This document shows positions 49,297 to 58,710 of a DNA stretch of 58,959 bases, piece after piece. Below the pieces are notes generated by a model. That model searched no databases. It was not told where the DNA came from and was given only the letters and a program-made list of their open reading frames with translations. How positions within the stretch are numbered: the stretch's first letter is position 1; each line of letters starts with the position of its first letter. Source of the DNA: an uncultured Pelagibacteraceae bacterium (GTDB taxonomy: Bacteria; Pseudomonadota; Alphaproteobacteria; Pelagibacterales; Pelagibacteraceae); NCBI GenBank assembly GCA_902551865.1, contig CACDES010000002.1, positions 1 through 58,959 of the forward strand, given 5' to 3'. The position numbers and the translations under genes are program-made.

Positions 49297-50174
49297 TACT
49301 TTTTACTAAGCGCTCTACCTGCAACATATTGTAATTTTTTTATTGTTTTTTTTGTCCTTAATTTTGGATCTGTAATAATTGCTGTGTCTAAACAATTATT
49401 CGCAGGATCTTTATCTATTGAAAAATCTTTAAAAGTTTTGATAACTTCTTTAATCATGTTTTGTGCATTTGAAGCATTTTTTTGCAATGTTTGAATTACC
49501 ATTGCTACATCAACTTCATCATGGTCTGGATGCCAACAATCATAATCAGTCACCATAGCTACTGTGCAATATCTAATTTCCGCTTCTCTAGCTAATTTTG
49601 CTTCTGGCATATTCGTCATCCCAATCACATCTGCATTCCATGATCTATATAAATTAGACTCGGCTAAAGTAGAGAATTGAGGACCTTCCATGACAACATA
49701 AGTGCCTCCAATTTGATGACTAATGTTCAATTTTTTTAATGCTGACTCACAGCATTTAGATAATCCAAAACTAGTTGGTTTAGCCATTGAAACATGAGCT
49801 ACAATTTCTTCATCAAAAAAAGTTTTTGATCTTGAAAAAGTCCTGTCAATGAATTGATCTACTATTACAAATTTTCCAGGATTTAAATCTTCTTTTAAAG
49901 AGCCGACAGCAGACACAGAGATAATATCAGTTACTCCTAATTGTTTCATTGCATCTATATTTGCTCTAAAATTTATATTAGTTGGGTTAATTTTATGACC
50001 TCTAGAATGTCTAGGTATAAAACATATTTCTTCTTTACCTAATTTTGCTAATAAGATCTCATCTGATGGTTTTCCCCAACTAGTTTTAATTTTTTTCCAT
50101 TTAGTCTTCTCAAAACCATCCATTTTATAAAGACCACTACCACCAATTATCCCAAGCTTTCTTTTTTTCATCAT
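49296..50174 (-). CDS. mtnP: S-methyl-5'-thioadenosine phosphorylase
   Basis: GIIGGSGLY, PRHSRGHKINPTNINFRAN, EGPQFSTLAES, DYDCWH. Confidence 0.94.
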   Translation of the reverse strand: MMKKRKLGIIGGSGLYKMDGFEKTKWKKIKTSWGKPSDEILLAKLGKEEICFIPRHSRGHKINPTNINFRANIDAMKQLGVTDIISVSAVGSLKEDLNPGKFVIVDQFIDRTFSRSKTFFDEEIVAHVSMAKPTSFGLSKCCESALKKLNISHQIGGTYVVMEGPQFSTLAESNLYRSWNADVIGMTNMPEAKLAREAEIRYCTVAMVTDYDCWHPDHDEVDVAMVIQTLQKNASNAQNMIKEVIKTFKDFSIDKDPANNCLDTAIITDPKLRTKKTIKKLQYVAGRALSKK

Positions 50175-50202
50175 TTTATTATTAATGCTTTTTTGTTAGA
50201 AC

Positions 50203-50742
50203 TTGAAGCTAAATATGGATTTAAAAAAACATATAAGATCTATTCCAGACTATCCTAAAAAAGGTATATTATTTCGAGATATCACTACTTTAATTAAGAG
50301 TCCTGAAGCATTTAAGTTTACCAATGATAAAATAATAGAATTATCTAAAAAATTAGACTTTGATAAAGTTTCAGCTATAGAGTCTAGAGGTTTTGTTTTT
50401 GCTTCAACAGTGTCATATGCTTTAAAAAAACCTTTCATTCTGCTTAGAAAAAAGAATAAGCTTCCAGCCGAAACTCACTCTGTTGATTTTAAACTTGAAT
50501 ATGGTGAGGCCACTATAGAGGTTCATAAAGACTCCATTTCAAAAGGAGAAAGAATACTGGTGATTGATGATTTAATTGCAACAGGTGGTACAGCAGAAGC
50601 AGCTGCAAAACTAATTGAAATTTCAGGTGGTGTAGTTGCTGGATTTATTTTTGTAATTAACTTGTTTGATTTATCAGGGAATAGTCTTCTTAAAAAAAAA
50701 GGTTATAATACAGAGTGTTTAATAGAATTTCCTGGTCATTAA
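50203..50742 (+). CDS. apt: Adenine phosphoribosyltransferase (start probably 50215)
   Basis: IRSIPDYPKKGILFRDITTL, AIESRGFVFA, ILVIDDLIATGGTAEA. Confidence 0.95.
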   Translation: MKLNMDLKKHIRSIPDYPKKGILFRDITTLIKSPEAFKFTNDKIIELSKKLDFDKVSAIESRGFVFASTVSYALKKPFILLRKKNKLPAETHSVDFKLEYGEATIEVHKDSISKGERILVIDDLIATGGTAEAAAKLIEISGGVVAGFIFVINLFDLSGNSLLKKKGYNTECLIEFPGH

Positions 50743-50743
50743 T

Positions 50744-51634
50744 TTAACGATTAATAAAATCGTTGATATAATCTTTTAAACTTATTTTACCATAATATTT
50801 ATAAATTTTATTAGATAGATTTTTATTGACTAATGCAGAGGAGTTCCTTTCTCCACTTCTTGCAGGTAAATATCTAATTTTTGAATTAAACATTTCTGCG
50901 ACTTCTTTTATTGAATATGATTTTGTATTTGCAATTATATAATGTCTATTTAATCTTTTTTTCCATGCTAAATAACATGTTTCAACTGTATCATCTATAT
51001 GTGTAAATCTTCTTGATTGTGTTCCAGGCCTTACAACAGGTAAAGGTTTTTTTCTTAAATAATGATCTTCAAATATACCAATCACAGTCGACATTGATCC
51101 TCTAGATATTTGATTAGGTCCATAAACATTATAAAAATAGATAACCTCATATTTGAATTTAAAACATTTTTTAAAATTTTCTAACTGTTCAAGATTTGTG
51201 GCTTTTGAAAAAGCATATGGAGATAAATTTTTATCTTTTCCTTTATTACCTAATGAGGCAGAAGTAGCAGAATAAACAAGTTTAATATTGTGTTTTAAAC
51301 AAAAATTAAATACTTCGCTAGAGCCAATAAAGTTAGAGTCAACACATTCTCTCATTTTAATAAAACTTTGGTAAATTCTTGCAAATTCACCAAAGTGGAA
51401 AACTGAATGAATATTTTTAGGATTTTGTATTAAATCATAAATATTTTTTGTATGGCCTTTTAAATATTTAATTCTATTGCTTTTTATATGATTTTTTTTT
51501 GTCCCAGATGAATAGTTGTCTAAACTAATGATATTAAATTTCGTTTTTTTAAGTAAAAATTTAATTAAATTTGTTCCAACAAATCCTGCACCACCTGTCA
51601 CTAAAATTTTTTTTTTACTATTTGACATTAGCAT
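50744..51634 (-). CDS. NAD-dependent epimerase/dehydratase
   Basis: VTGGAGFVGTNLIKFLL; YAFSKATNLEQ; YNVYGPNQ. Confidence 0.87.
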   Translation of the reverse strand: MLMSNSKKKILVTGGAGFVGTNLIKFLLKKTKFNIISLDNYSSGTKKNHIKSNRIKYLKGHTKNIYDLIQNPKNIHSVFHFGEFARIYQSFIKMRECVDSNFIGSSEVFNFCLKHNIKLVYSATSASLGNKGKDKNLSPYAFSKATNLEQLENFKKCFKFKYEVIYFYNVYGPNQISRGSMSTVIGIFEDHYLRKKPLPVVRPGTQSRRFTHIDDTVETCYLAWKKRLNRHYIIANTKSYSIKEVAEMFNSKIRYLPARSGERNSSALVNKNLSNKIYKYYGKISLKDYINDFINR

Positions 51635-51659
51635 TAAATATATCCTTGAAATAAGGAAA

Positions 51660-52529
51660 TCAATCTAATTTGGGTCTATACCATGAGCTTTTGTTTAAAG
51701 CCGCATTCATAAATCCTGATGCTCTACAATAATACAGTTTGCCTTTAAATTTATTGTTAATTATGAAGAAATACATACTTTTTAAAATTGATTTAAAGAA
51801 TATAAAAAATCCAAAAGCTAAAGCTTTTGTAAATCCATAATGTTTTTTTCTAAAATAAAATTTAGACCAATTCCAATGCCAATTTCTTGAAAATTCTAAT
51901 TCATTGGAATATCTTTTATCAACTGCTTGAGCGCCAAGATGTGAAATAAGTGATTTGCTATAAATATAAATCTTTTTATTATTTTTTTTAGTTCTCAAAC
52001 AAAGATCATCATTTTCTAAATACATAAATATTTTTTCATCAAAAAAATTATTATTAAATTGATTTTTATCTAGAATCATTGCGTACCCATCAATTTGATC
52101 GACTTCAAATAAAGGCTCCCTACTTTTATCAGTTCTTAATTCTTTGCTTATCTTATAATTTGGATAATCTTTATTATCACTAAGTGGACTTAAGATGGCA
52201 AAATCTAAATTTTTTGAAACATCAAAAATTTGACTTAAAGTATTAGATTTCAAAATTGTATCTGGGTTCAAAATCATTACATATCTAGTTTTTGATTTTT
52301 TTATTCCAAAATTATTACCTGAACCCATGCCTAAGTTTTTGCCAGTTAGATAACATTCTATGTTTTTATATTTTGCTTTTAAACCATCTATAAACTCTTG
52401 GTTAGAGGAATTTTCTACAATAATTTTTTTGATGTCCGGATCAATTGATTTTAAACAATCATCAATAATATTTTGACTTTTTATTGTAACTATAATTATT
52501 GTTAAATTTTCTTTTAGTATTTGCATCAA
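51660..52529 (-). CDS. Glycosyltransferase family 2
   Basis: GKNLGMGSGNNFGIKKSKTRYVMILNPDT. Confidence 0.87.
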   Translation of the reverse strand: MMQILKENLTIIIVTIKSQNIIDDCLKSIDPDIKKIIVENSSNQEFIDGLKAKYKNIECYLTGKNLGMGSGNNFGIKKSKTRYVMILNPDTILKSNTLSQIFDVSKNLDFAILSPLSDNKDYPNYKISKELRTDKSREPLFEVDQIDGYAMILDKNQFNNNFFDEKIFMYLENDDLCLRTKKNNKKIYIYSKSLISHLGAQAVDKRYSNELEFSRNWHWNWSKFYFRKKHYGFTKALAFGFFIFFKSILKSMYFFIINNKFKGKLYYCRASGFMNAALNKSSWYRPKLD

Positions 52530-52591
52530 AAAAATGCCTTCATTATGATAGAAAGTATACTTACAGACATAAATAATATAAATAATAGCAA

Positions 52592-53596
52592 ATGAAAAGG
52601 TTTATTGTAACTGGTGGATATGGCTTTATTGGTAGCAACTTAATAAAGCTATTGTTAAAAAAAAATTTTAAAGTTTTTAACATAGATAAATTATCATACT
52701 CTGCTCAAAAATATAATTTAAAAGGCATCAAGAGTAAAAATTACTTTTTCAAAAAAGTCGACATAAATAATAAAAAGGAAATTATCAAAATTCTTAGGAA
52801 GTATAGACCACATGGCATTTTTAATCTTGCTGCAGATACACACGTAGACAGATCAATAAATGACTCTTCTAATTTCATTAAAAATAATATTCTAGGAATT
52901 TATAATTTATTAGAAGCTATTAAAAATTACAAAAAAAAAATTAGGTTAATTCATATATCTACTGATGAAGTTTATGGAGACATATTAGGCTCAAAAAGAT
53001 CAAATGAAAATTATCCGTATATACCAAGCTCTCCCTACTCAGCTTCAAAAGCATCATCTGATCATTTAGTAAATGCTTATGTTAGAACACATAAAATAGA
53101 TGCTGTTATTTCTAATTGTTCTAACAACTATGGACCAAGACAGTTTCCTGAGAAATTGATTCCTAAAATGATTTATAATATTTTAAACAATAAGCCTCTT
53201 CCAATATACTCAAAGGGTAAAAATTTGAGAGAATGGATTTACGTAAATGACCATTGTGATGCTCTAATAAAATTATTTTTTAAAGGTCGATCGGGAGAAA
53301 AATATAATATAGGTTCTGGGATAAATTGTAGCAATATTTTTCTCGTTAAGAAAATTTTAAAAACATTTTCTGATAGAAAAATTAAAATAGGAAAAAAAGT
53401 AAAAATTACATTTGTGAAAGATAGACCTGGTCACGACTTCAGATATGCTCTTAATAGTAATAAAATTAAAAAAAAGTTAAAATGGAAACCTAAAATAAGC
53501 CTAAATGAAGGTATATCTAAAACAGTAGATTGGTATATTAAAAATCAAAAATATTTTAAAAAATTAAATGAAAAGAATTTTAGTCACAGGTGGTGA
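52592..53596 (+). CDS. rfbB: dTDP-glucose 4,6-dehydratase-like
   Basis: VTGGYGFIGSN; AADTHVDRSI; STDEVYGD; YSASKASSDHLV; NCSNNYGPRQFPEKLIP. Confidence 0.9.
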   Translation: MKRFIVTGGYGFIGSNLIKLLLKKNFKVFNIDKLSYSAQKYNLKGIKSKNYFFKKVDINNKKEIIKILRKYRPHGIFNLAADTHVDRSINDSSNFIKNNILGIYNLLEAIKNYKKKIRLIHISTDEVYGDILGSKRSNENYPYIPSSPYSASKASSDHLVNAYVRTHKIDAVISNCSNNYGPRQFPEKLIPKMIYNILNNKPLPIYSKGKNLREWIYVNDHCDALIKLFFKGRSGEKYNIGSGINCSNIFLVKKILKTFSDRKIKIGKKVKITFVKDRPGHDFRYALNSNKIKKKLKWKPKISLNEGISKTVDWYIKNQKYFKKLNEKNFSHRW

Positions 53597-54263
53597 TGGT
53601 AGATTTGCAAAAGTTTTAAAAAATAAAAAAAGTAAATTTAAATTTATTTTTAGAAACAAAAATCAACTTAATATTTTAAGTGAAGCCTCAATAAAAAATA
53701 ATTTAATTAAATTTAAACCAAATTACCTTCTCCATTTAGCAGGATTATCTAGACCAATGAAAATTCATGAAAAAAACTTAAAAAAAAGTATCAAATTAAA
53801 CATTATAGGTACTGCAAATATCGTTAATGCTTGCATTGAAAAAAATATAAAAATTATTCATTTTTCAACAAGTTATGTTTATCCAGGAAAGAAAGGTAAA
53901 TATAAAGAGACCGATCCTCTATTACCTTGGAATAATTATGGATGGTCTAAACTTGGCGCTGAATGTGCAGTACAAATGTACAAAAATTCTCTAATTCTAA
54001 GAGCATGCATGACAGAAAAACCTTTTGTTCATAAGTCTGCTTTTGCAAATGTTAAAACTAATTTTATTTACCATGATGATTTTATTAAAATTTTTTTAAA
54101 AATATTGAATAAAAAAGGCATATTTAATATTGGAGGAAAAACCCAAACAGTATATCAATTTGCAAAAGCTGAGAATAAAAGTGTTAAAAAAATATTTTCA
54201 AAAGGTGAATTACCATTAAGAATGGATATGAATTTAAAAAAAATTTCTAAATACTCAAAATGA
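53568..54263 (+). CDS. Short RfbD-like NAD(P)-dependent sugar reductase/epimerase
   Basis: MKRILVTGGDGRFAKVL; FSTSYVYPGKKGKYKETDPLLPWNNYGWSKLGAE. Confidence 0.78.
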   Translation: MKRILVTGGDGRFAKVLKNKKSKFKFIFRNKNQLNILSEASIKNNLIKFKPNYLLHLAGLSRPMKIHEKNLKKSIKLNIIGTANIVNACIEKNIKIIHFSTSYVYPGKKGKYKETDPLLPWNNYGWSKLGAECAVQMYKNSLILRACMTEKPFVHKSAFANVKTNFIYHDDFIKIFLKILNKKGIFNIGGKTQTVYQFAKAENKSVKKIFSKGELPLRMDMNLKKISKYSK

Positions 54264-54796
54264 AAATTTACAAAACAAAAATAAAAGATTTATTAATTAT
54301 TAAGCAAAAGAATAATATAGATAAAAGAGGGTCTTTAAGAGAAACTTATAATAAAAGAATTTTTAATAATAAGAAATTTGTATTTGAGTATTGCACTACA
54401 TCAAAAAGAAATGTTGCTAGAGGGTTTCACTTTCAAACGAAATTTCAACAGGCAAAATATGTTAATGTTTTAAAAGGAAAAATTCTTGATGTTGTTGTAG
54501 ATTTAAGAAAAAAATCAAAGACCTTTGGTAAATCTTTTAAAATTATTTTGTCCGCTAAGAATGCAACCAGTTTATACATACCTGAAGGTTTTGGACATGC
54601 TTACTATAGCTTTGATAAAGTAAACATTATCTATTACAAACTTAGCAATTATTATAAACCTCAGTTTGAAGAGGGTATTAATGTAATGGACAAAGATCTA
54701 AAGATTAAATGGCCTAAAAAGAAATTTTTTTTATCAAAAAAAGATAAAACGTTAATGACTTTTAAACAATTTTGTAAATCTCAAAAATTTTTATAA
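54260..54796 (+). CDS. dTDP-4-dehydrorhamnose 3,5-epimerase family (RfbC-like)
   Basis: KRGSLRETY; VARGFHFQTKFQQAKYVNVLKGKILDVVVDLR; IPEGFGHAYY. Confidence 0.85.
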   Translation: MKIYKTKIKDLLIIKQKNNIDKRGSLRETYNKRIFNNKKFVFEYCTTSKRNVARGFHFQTKFQQAKYVNVLKGKILDVVVDLRKKSKTFGKSFKIILSAKNATSLYIPEGFGHAYYSFDKVNIIYYKLSNYYKPQFEEGINVMDKDLKIKWPKKKFFLSKKDKTLMTFKQFCKSQKFL

Positions 54797-55599
54797 TCTG
54801 ATAAATCTTTAAATAGAATTGGATATTCAATAACATTAGTATATTTTTGAAACCAGTAAGATAAATAACGTTCCGCAAGAAAACCATAAATTCTTTTCAT
54901 TCCATAACCTTGTAATTTTGAGAATCCAAAAATACTTTCACATTTTTTTAACCAAGGAAAAACGGACTCGTAATAATCCTTCAGAAGATTTTTTTTACAT
55001 ATAAACATATTATGAGGATTAAATGATGTTTTTAAGTTAACAAAATCTCTAAATGCTTCTCTATTTTCATTTTCAAGTAAATCGATAGCTAAATCTAAAT
55101 TTCCTTCCCCATGAAAAACATCAAAATGAAACTTTATACTTCGTTTCTTTTTAAAAAAAATTACTGAAGGTGACAATGCAATTTTAATAAAATTTTTTTT
55201 GAAAAATTTAAATTTATATTTATCTACAAAAAATTTTTCTCCTAAAATACAATCATAAATATTTAATTCTGATGGAATAGATTTAATTATATTTTTTTCT
55301 AATATATGAAATGGAATATCTTTTTCATTAACATGTTTTTGTAAAAAAAATTTTCTATATTGACAAAAACCTACCCAATCAGAATTGAGTTGATCTAAAT
55401 AATTTTTCCATAACCAATAATGAAAAGTGTACTCACCATAATTTAGGTTTTTATTTGCAATATTATTTCCTTTTTTATCTTGCATCCATCCATCTCCAAA
55501 ATTTGCTTGTCCTAATCCAACAGGTATATAGCTTAATTTTTGAATTGAATGCAGGTGATCAGGGTCTAATGATAAACAAAATATTTTTAAACTATTCAT
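54781..55599 (-). CDS. DUF4422-like putative glycosyltransferase
   Basis: YGEYTFHYWLWKNYL..DWVGFCQYRKFF. Confidence 0.65.
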   Translation of the reverse strand: MNSLKIFCLSLDPDHLHSIQKLSYIPVGLGQANFGDGWMQDKKGNNIANKNLNYGEYTFHYWLWKNYLDQLNSDWVGFCQYRKFFLQKHVNEKDIPFHILEKNIIKSIPSELNIYDCILGEKFFVDKYKFKFFKKNFIKIALSPSVIFFKKKRSIKFHFDVFHGEGNLDLAIDLLENENREAFRDFVNLKTSFNPHNMFICKKNLLKDYYESVFPWLKKCESIFGFSKLQGYGMKRIYGFLAERYLSYWFQKYTNVIEYPILFKDLSDYKNF

Positions 55600-55609
55600 A
55601 ATTAATTTT

Positions 55610-56293
55610 TTATTTATTATTGAAAATTTTTTCTAGGTCTTCAATATTAACTAAATTCATATACCTATTATGGTTTTTATAATAATCACGAAATTTTAAA
55701 TTTTTAAAATTTTTTTCTTTAAGTTCTAAACGATCTCTGTTTTTTCTTTTAAAAATAATACCTAATCCATGGTCAGCTATACATGTATAAGTGTCAGCAT
55801 GTTCGTAAGTTCTCGAATGAACTATCGCCTTCCAAACATCTCCGTTCCAATGTCCATAAATTCGTGGCACAATTTGATTCCAAATTTTTTTGGGCAAACA
55901 GTCATGAATTATAATTACTCCCTTATTATTTATAAATTTAAGAGAATTATTTATATCTTTAATCGTTTGTTCATAAGTATGTAGTCCATCCAAAAAAATT
56001 ATGTCAAATTTTATTTTATTGGTCTTAAAAAATTCATCACTTGTCATTCTTAAGGTGCCACCTTTGAGTGGATCAACTCCAACTTTATTATCTATATTAA
56101 TTTTAGAAAAATTTTCATCATTATCACAACCAATTTCTAAATAGTTTTTGTATTTTTCTTTAAAGATTATTTTTTGTATAATCTCAATTCTAGAGGGGTA
56201 GATACTCCAATCATATTTCAATCTTTTAAAAAACTTTTCGCCATAAAAGTAGTAAAATAATCTTTTTATTAAAAGTTTATATTTTTCTTTCAT
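55610..56293 (-). CDS. Class I SAM-dependent methyltransferase
   Basis: KNYLEIGCDNDENFSKI; FDIIFLDGLHTYEQTIKDI. Confidence 0.75.
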   Translation of the reverse strand: MKEKYKLLIKRLFYYFYGEKFFKRLKYDWSIYPSRIEIIQKIIFKEKYKNYLEIGCDNDENFSKINIDNKVGVDPLKGGTLRMTSDEFFKTNKIKFDIIFLDGLHTYEQTIKDINNSLKFINNKGVIIIHDCLPKKIWNQIVPRIYGHWNGDVWKAIVHSRTYEHADTYTCIADHGLGIIFKRKNRDRLELKEKNFKNLKFRDYYKNHNRYMNLVNIEDLEKIFNNK

Positions 56294-56299
56294 TTATTT

Positions 56300-56376
56300 T
56301 GGTAGCGAGGGGCGGATTCGAACCGCCGACCCCAGGCTTATGAGTCCTGTGCTCTAACCAACTGAGCTACCTCGCC
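56300..56376 (-). tRNA. tRNA-Met (CAU), elongator type, CCA encoded
   Basis: Cloverleaf read by eye: GGCGAGG..., anticodon loop CUCAUAA, TTCGAAT loop, 3' ACCA. Confidence 0.93.
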
Positions 56377-56418
56377 ATTAATTTTCATATACTTACAAAA
56401 AAATAAAATTAACTATTG

Positions 56419-57525
56419 TTATATCTTATTTTTTAGATCTTCTAATGGAACAATTAACTGTCCTTGTTGACCAACAGAATTACCAATTGCTTCACAAATA
56501 ATACCTTTATAATCAAGATCATTTTTTAATGCAATATTACCTGAATTCATCCCTGTAGAAATCGTTTTAAACTCAATTATTTTGGTTTTTGGATTACAAA
56601 AACAAATATTGGCAAAACCGGCTCCGTGTAAACCAACTATTTTTTTTGCTGAATAAAACATTTGTATTTGATCCTTAATTCCATAATTTTCAGGTTTTAT
56701 AAAATCATAATTACTTTCTCTAAGAATTTTATAAACTTCATCTTTATTTTTTATGTTTCTATGCATGGAAATAGATTTTGATCTTTCAATAAATATTTTT
56801 TCGGGAAATGATTTCGATGACTTGAATTTAAGAAAATTCTTTCTCACCCAATCGAATATCCAAAAAGGTATATTTTGAGTATCATGGACAGTATTGTTAG
56901 TTAAACGAAAAGGGTGATCCACGACATATAGTTCGTCACAAAAAATATGTTTATAAGTGTTACTGTCTAACAATTTTTTATGTGGAATATTTAATAAATG
57001 TAAAGTTTCAAGTTGATGATCCATCTTAATACTTGGTAATAAAAAATAATCTATATTTCTAATATTTTCGCTTCTATTTAATATTTCCAGTTTTGGCAAA
57101 ACTTCAAATAACCAATGGAAGTAATTAGTTTTAGCTGCGCCCCCTGATAGTAGAGAAAATACTTTACCTTTAATTTTTTTTAAAATTCTTGGTGTTCCAA
57201 TTTGTAAAGCGATATTTTTATCTATGCTTTCATTATTTCTTGCGAAAAGTTTATCATCTTTTTTTACTCTCAATTGAAATGATGGTCCAGCAATTAGTTT
57301 ATTATTAACTATTACTGACTGATCATGAATTGAGGTAGTATAAAGTCTACATTTTTTTGTATTAAATATATTATAAGTAGTCTCCTCTATTTTGATTTTT
57401 TTAATTATCAATGATTTCTTTATTTCATCTACAGATGCAACTTCTACTAATCCGTAAAAAGATTTAAAAATTTTTTGAATAATTTCTTTGTATTTTTTTT
57501 TTAAATAATTTTTTAAAGATATCAT
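56419..57525 (-). CDS. Glycosyltransferase family 61 protein
   Basis: SGGAAKTNYFHWLFEVLPKLE; IVGLHGAGFANICFC. Confidence 0.85.
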   Translation of the reverse strand: MISLKNYLKKKYKEIIQKIFKSFYGLVEVASVDEIKKSLIIKKIKIEETTYNIFNTKKCRLYTTSIHDQSVIVNNKLIAGPSFQLRVKKDDKLFARNNESIDKNIALQIGTPRILKKIKGKVFSLLSGGAAKTNYFHWLFEVLPKLEILNRSENIRNIDYFLLPSIKMDHQLETLHLLNIPHKKLLDSNTYKHIFCDELYVVDHPFRLTNNTVHDTQNIPFWIFDWVRKNFLKFKSSKSFPEKIFIERSKSISMHRNIKNKDEVYKILRESNYDFIKPENYGIKDQIQMFYSAKKIVGLHGAGFANICFCNPKTKIIEFKTISTGMNSGNIALKNDLDYKGIICEAIGNSVGQQGQLIVPLEDLKNKI

Positions 57526-57542
57526 TATATTTAGCTTTATAA

Positions 57543-58325
57543 TTAAACTTTCTTAAAAAAATTTAATATTTTTAAAAGCGAGTCTTTTATATCGTCTTTT
57601 AGCTGAGTTCTATTATCCAATAATCTATTATAATATCTGTGATTATAATTTAGTTTAATGTCTCTTAAATTATTTAAACTTTTTTTTTGATAATAAATGT
57701 TAATTTCGTTTCCTGCTGAACTTTCTATAGGCTCTGTTTTTTTAATTAAAAAATCATTTTTCTTAAAGAATTTTTTTGTCTCATTTAAAGTATGATTATT
57801 TTGATACAAAGAATTTTTCTTTGATATTGATGACTCAATTACTCCTCGTTTAACTATTTTTATCAAATTACCAAGTCCTTTAAGAATATTTAAATCGTTT
57901 CCTTGAGCATCAATATGCAGATAATTAATATTTTGTATTTTATTTCTTTTACAAAACTGTTTGAGTGTTACTGTTTTGACTTTAATTTTTTTTACAGTGT
58001 GACAGTGAGCTTCTTTATATCCAGGCCAAAATTTATCTAAATTTTTAGAAAATTTATGTAAAGAAGAAACTGTAGGATTTTTTGCAATATAAAAATATGA
58101 TAATTGGGATTTATTTGATACTGCAACGTTATGAATTCTATAATTTTTAATTTTTCTTCCTATTCTATATTCAATTTTTTTTTTTAATTTGAGTATTACT
58201 TTAATTAAATCCTTATTAGCTTCAAAAGCATTTACTAAAGTGTCAGGATTCTTTTCAGCTAAAGCTAGTCCATCAACTCCATTGTAAGCACCAACATCAA
58301 ATATATTTTTTTTATAAATCATCAA
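57543..58325 (-). CDS. FkbM family methyltransferase
   Basis: NIFDVGAYNGVDGLALAEKNP; INYLHIDAQGNDLNILKGL. Confidence 0.82.
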   Translation of the reverse strand: MMIYKKNIFDVGAYNGVDGLALAEKNPDTLVNAFEANKDLIKVILKLKKKIEYRIGRKIKNYRIHNVAVSNKSQLSYFYIAKNPTVSSLHKFSKNLDKFWPGYKEAHCHTVKKIKVKTVTLKQFCKRNKIQNINYLHIDAQGNDLNILKGLGNLIKIVKRGVIESSISKKNSLYQNNHTLNETKKFFKKNDFLIKKTEPIESSAGNEINIYYQKKSLNNLRDIKLNYNHRYYNRLLDNRTQLKDDIKDSLLKILNFFKKV

Positions 58326-58410
58326 ATATAGTGATGTTATATAATATTACTGTAAATTTAGCTTTTGCTAAAATTGGCTTAAATTAATGAAATTTTTTAT
58401 CTTTAAGATT

Positions 58411-58641
58411 TTAGATAGAGAGTATTATTCCAAAAACTGTGATTGCAGAAATAGCTGCAACTGAAAGAGCTATATTGCTATTTTTTTCTCTCTTTTTCTC
58501 TTCATTCAATCTTGATACTAGGTCGGTTAGTTTAACTCTACCGGAGCTTTTCTTCACTTCTGGATGTTTGTGGTTTTCAAACCTTATTTCTGAACTCATA
58601 CGCACATATTTCATCATATTAACGTAAGTAATGAAACTCAC
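58411..58641 (-). CDS. Hypothetical small protein with C-terminal TM segment
   Basis: 76 aa; charged N-terminus, hydrophobic NIALSVAAISAITVFGIILSI. Confidence 0.55.
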   Translation of the reverse strand: MSFITYVNMMKYVRMSSEIRFENHKHPEVKKSSGRVKLTDLVSRLNEEKKREKNSNIALSVAAISAITVFGIILSI

Positions 58642-58710
58642 AGTTAGCGCATAATGGGTTTAAATAAGTTTTGATCGTGTCCAAAATGAGAAAAAAGCTT
58701 TTATACAACC

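Noticed and set aside
58357-58372. tttagc-tttt-gctaaa hairpin upstream of the FkbM gene
   Set aside because: Short AT-rich stem of the kind expected by chance in about 30% GC DNA; no U-tract or conserved context.
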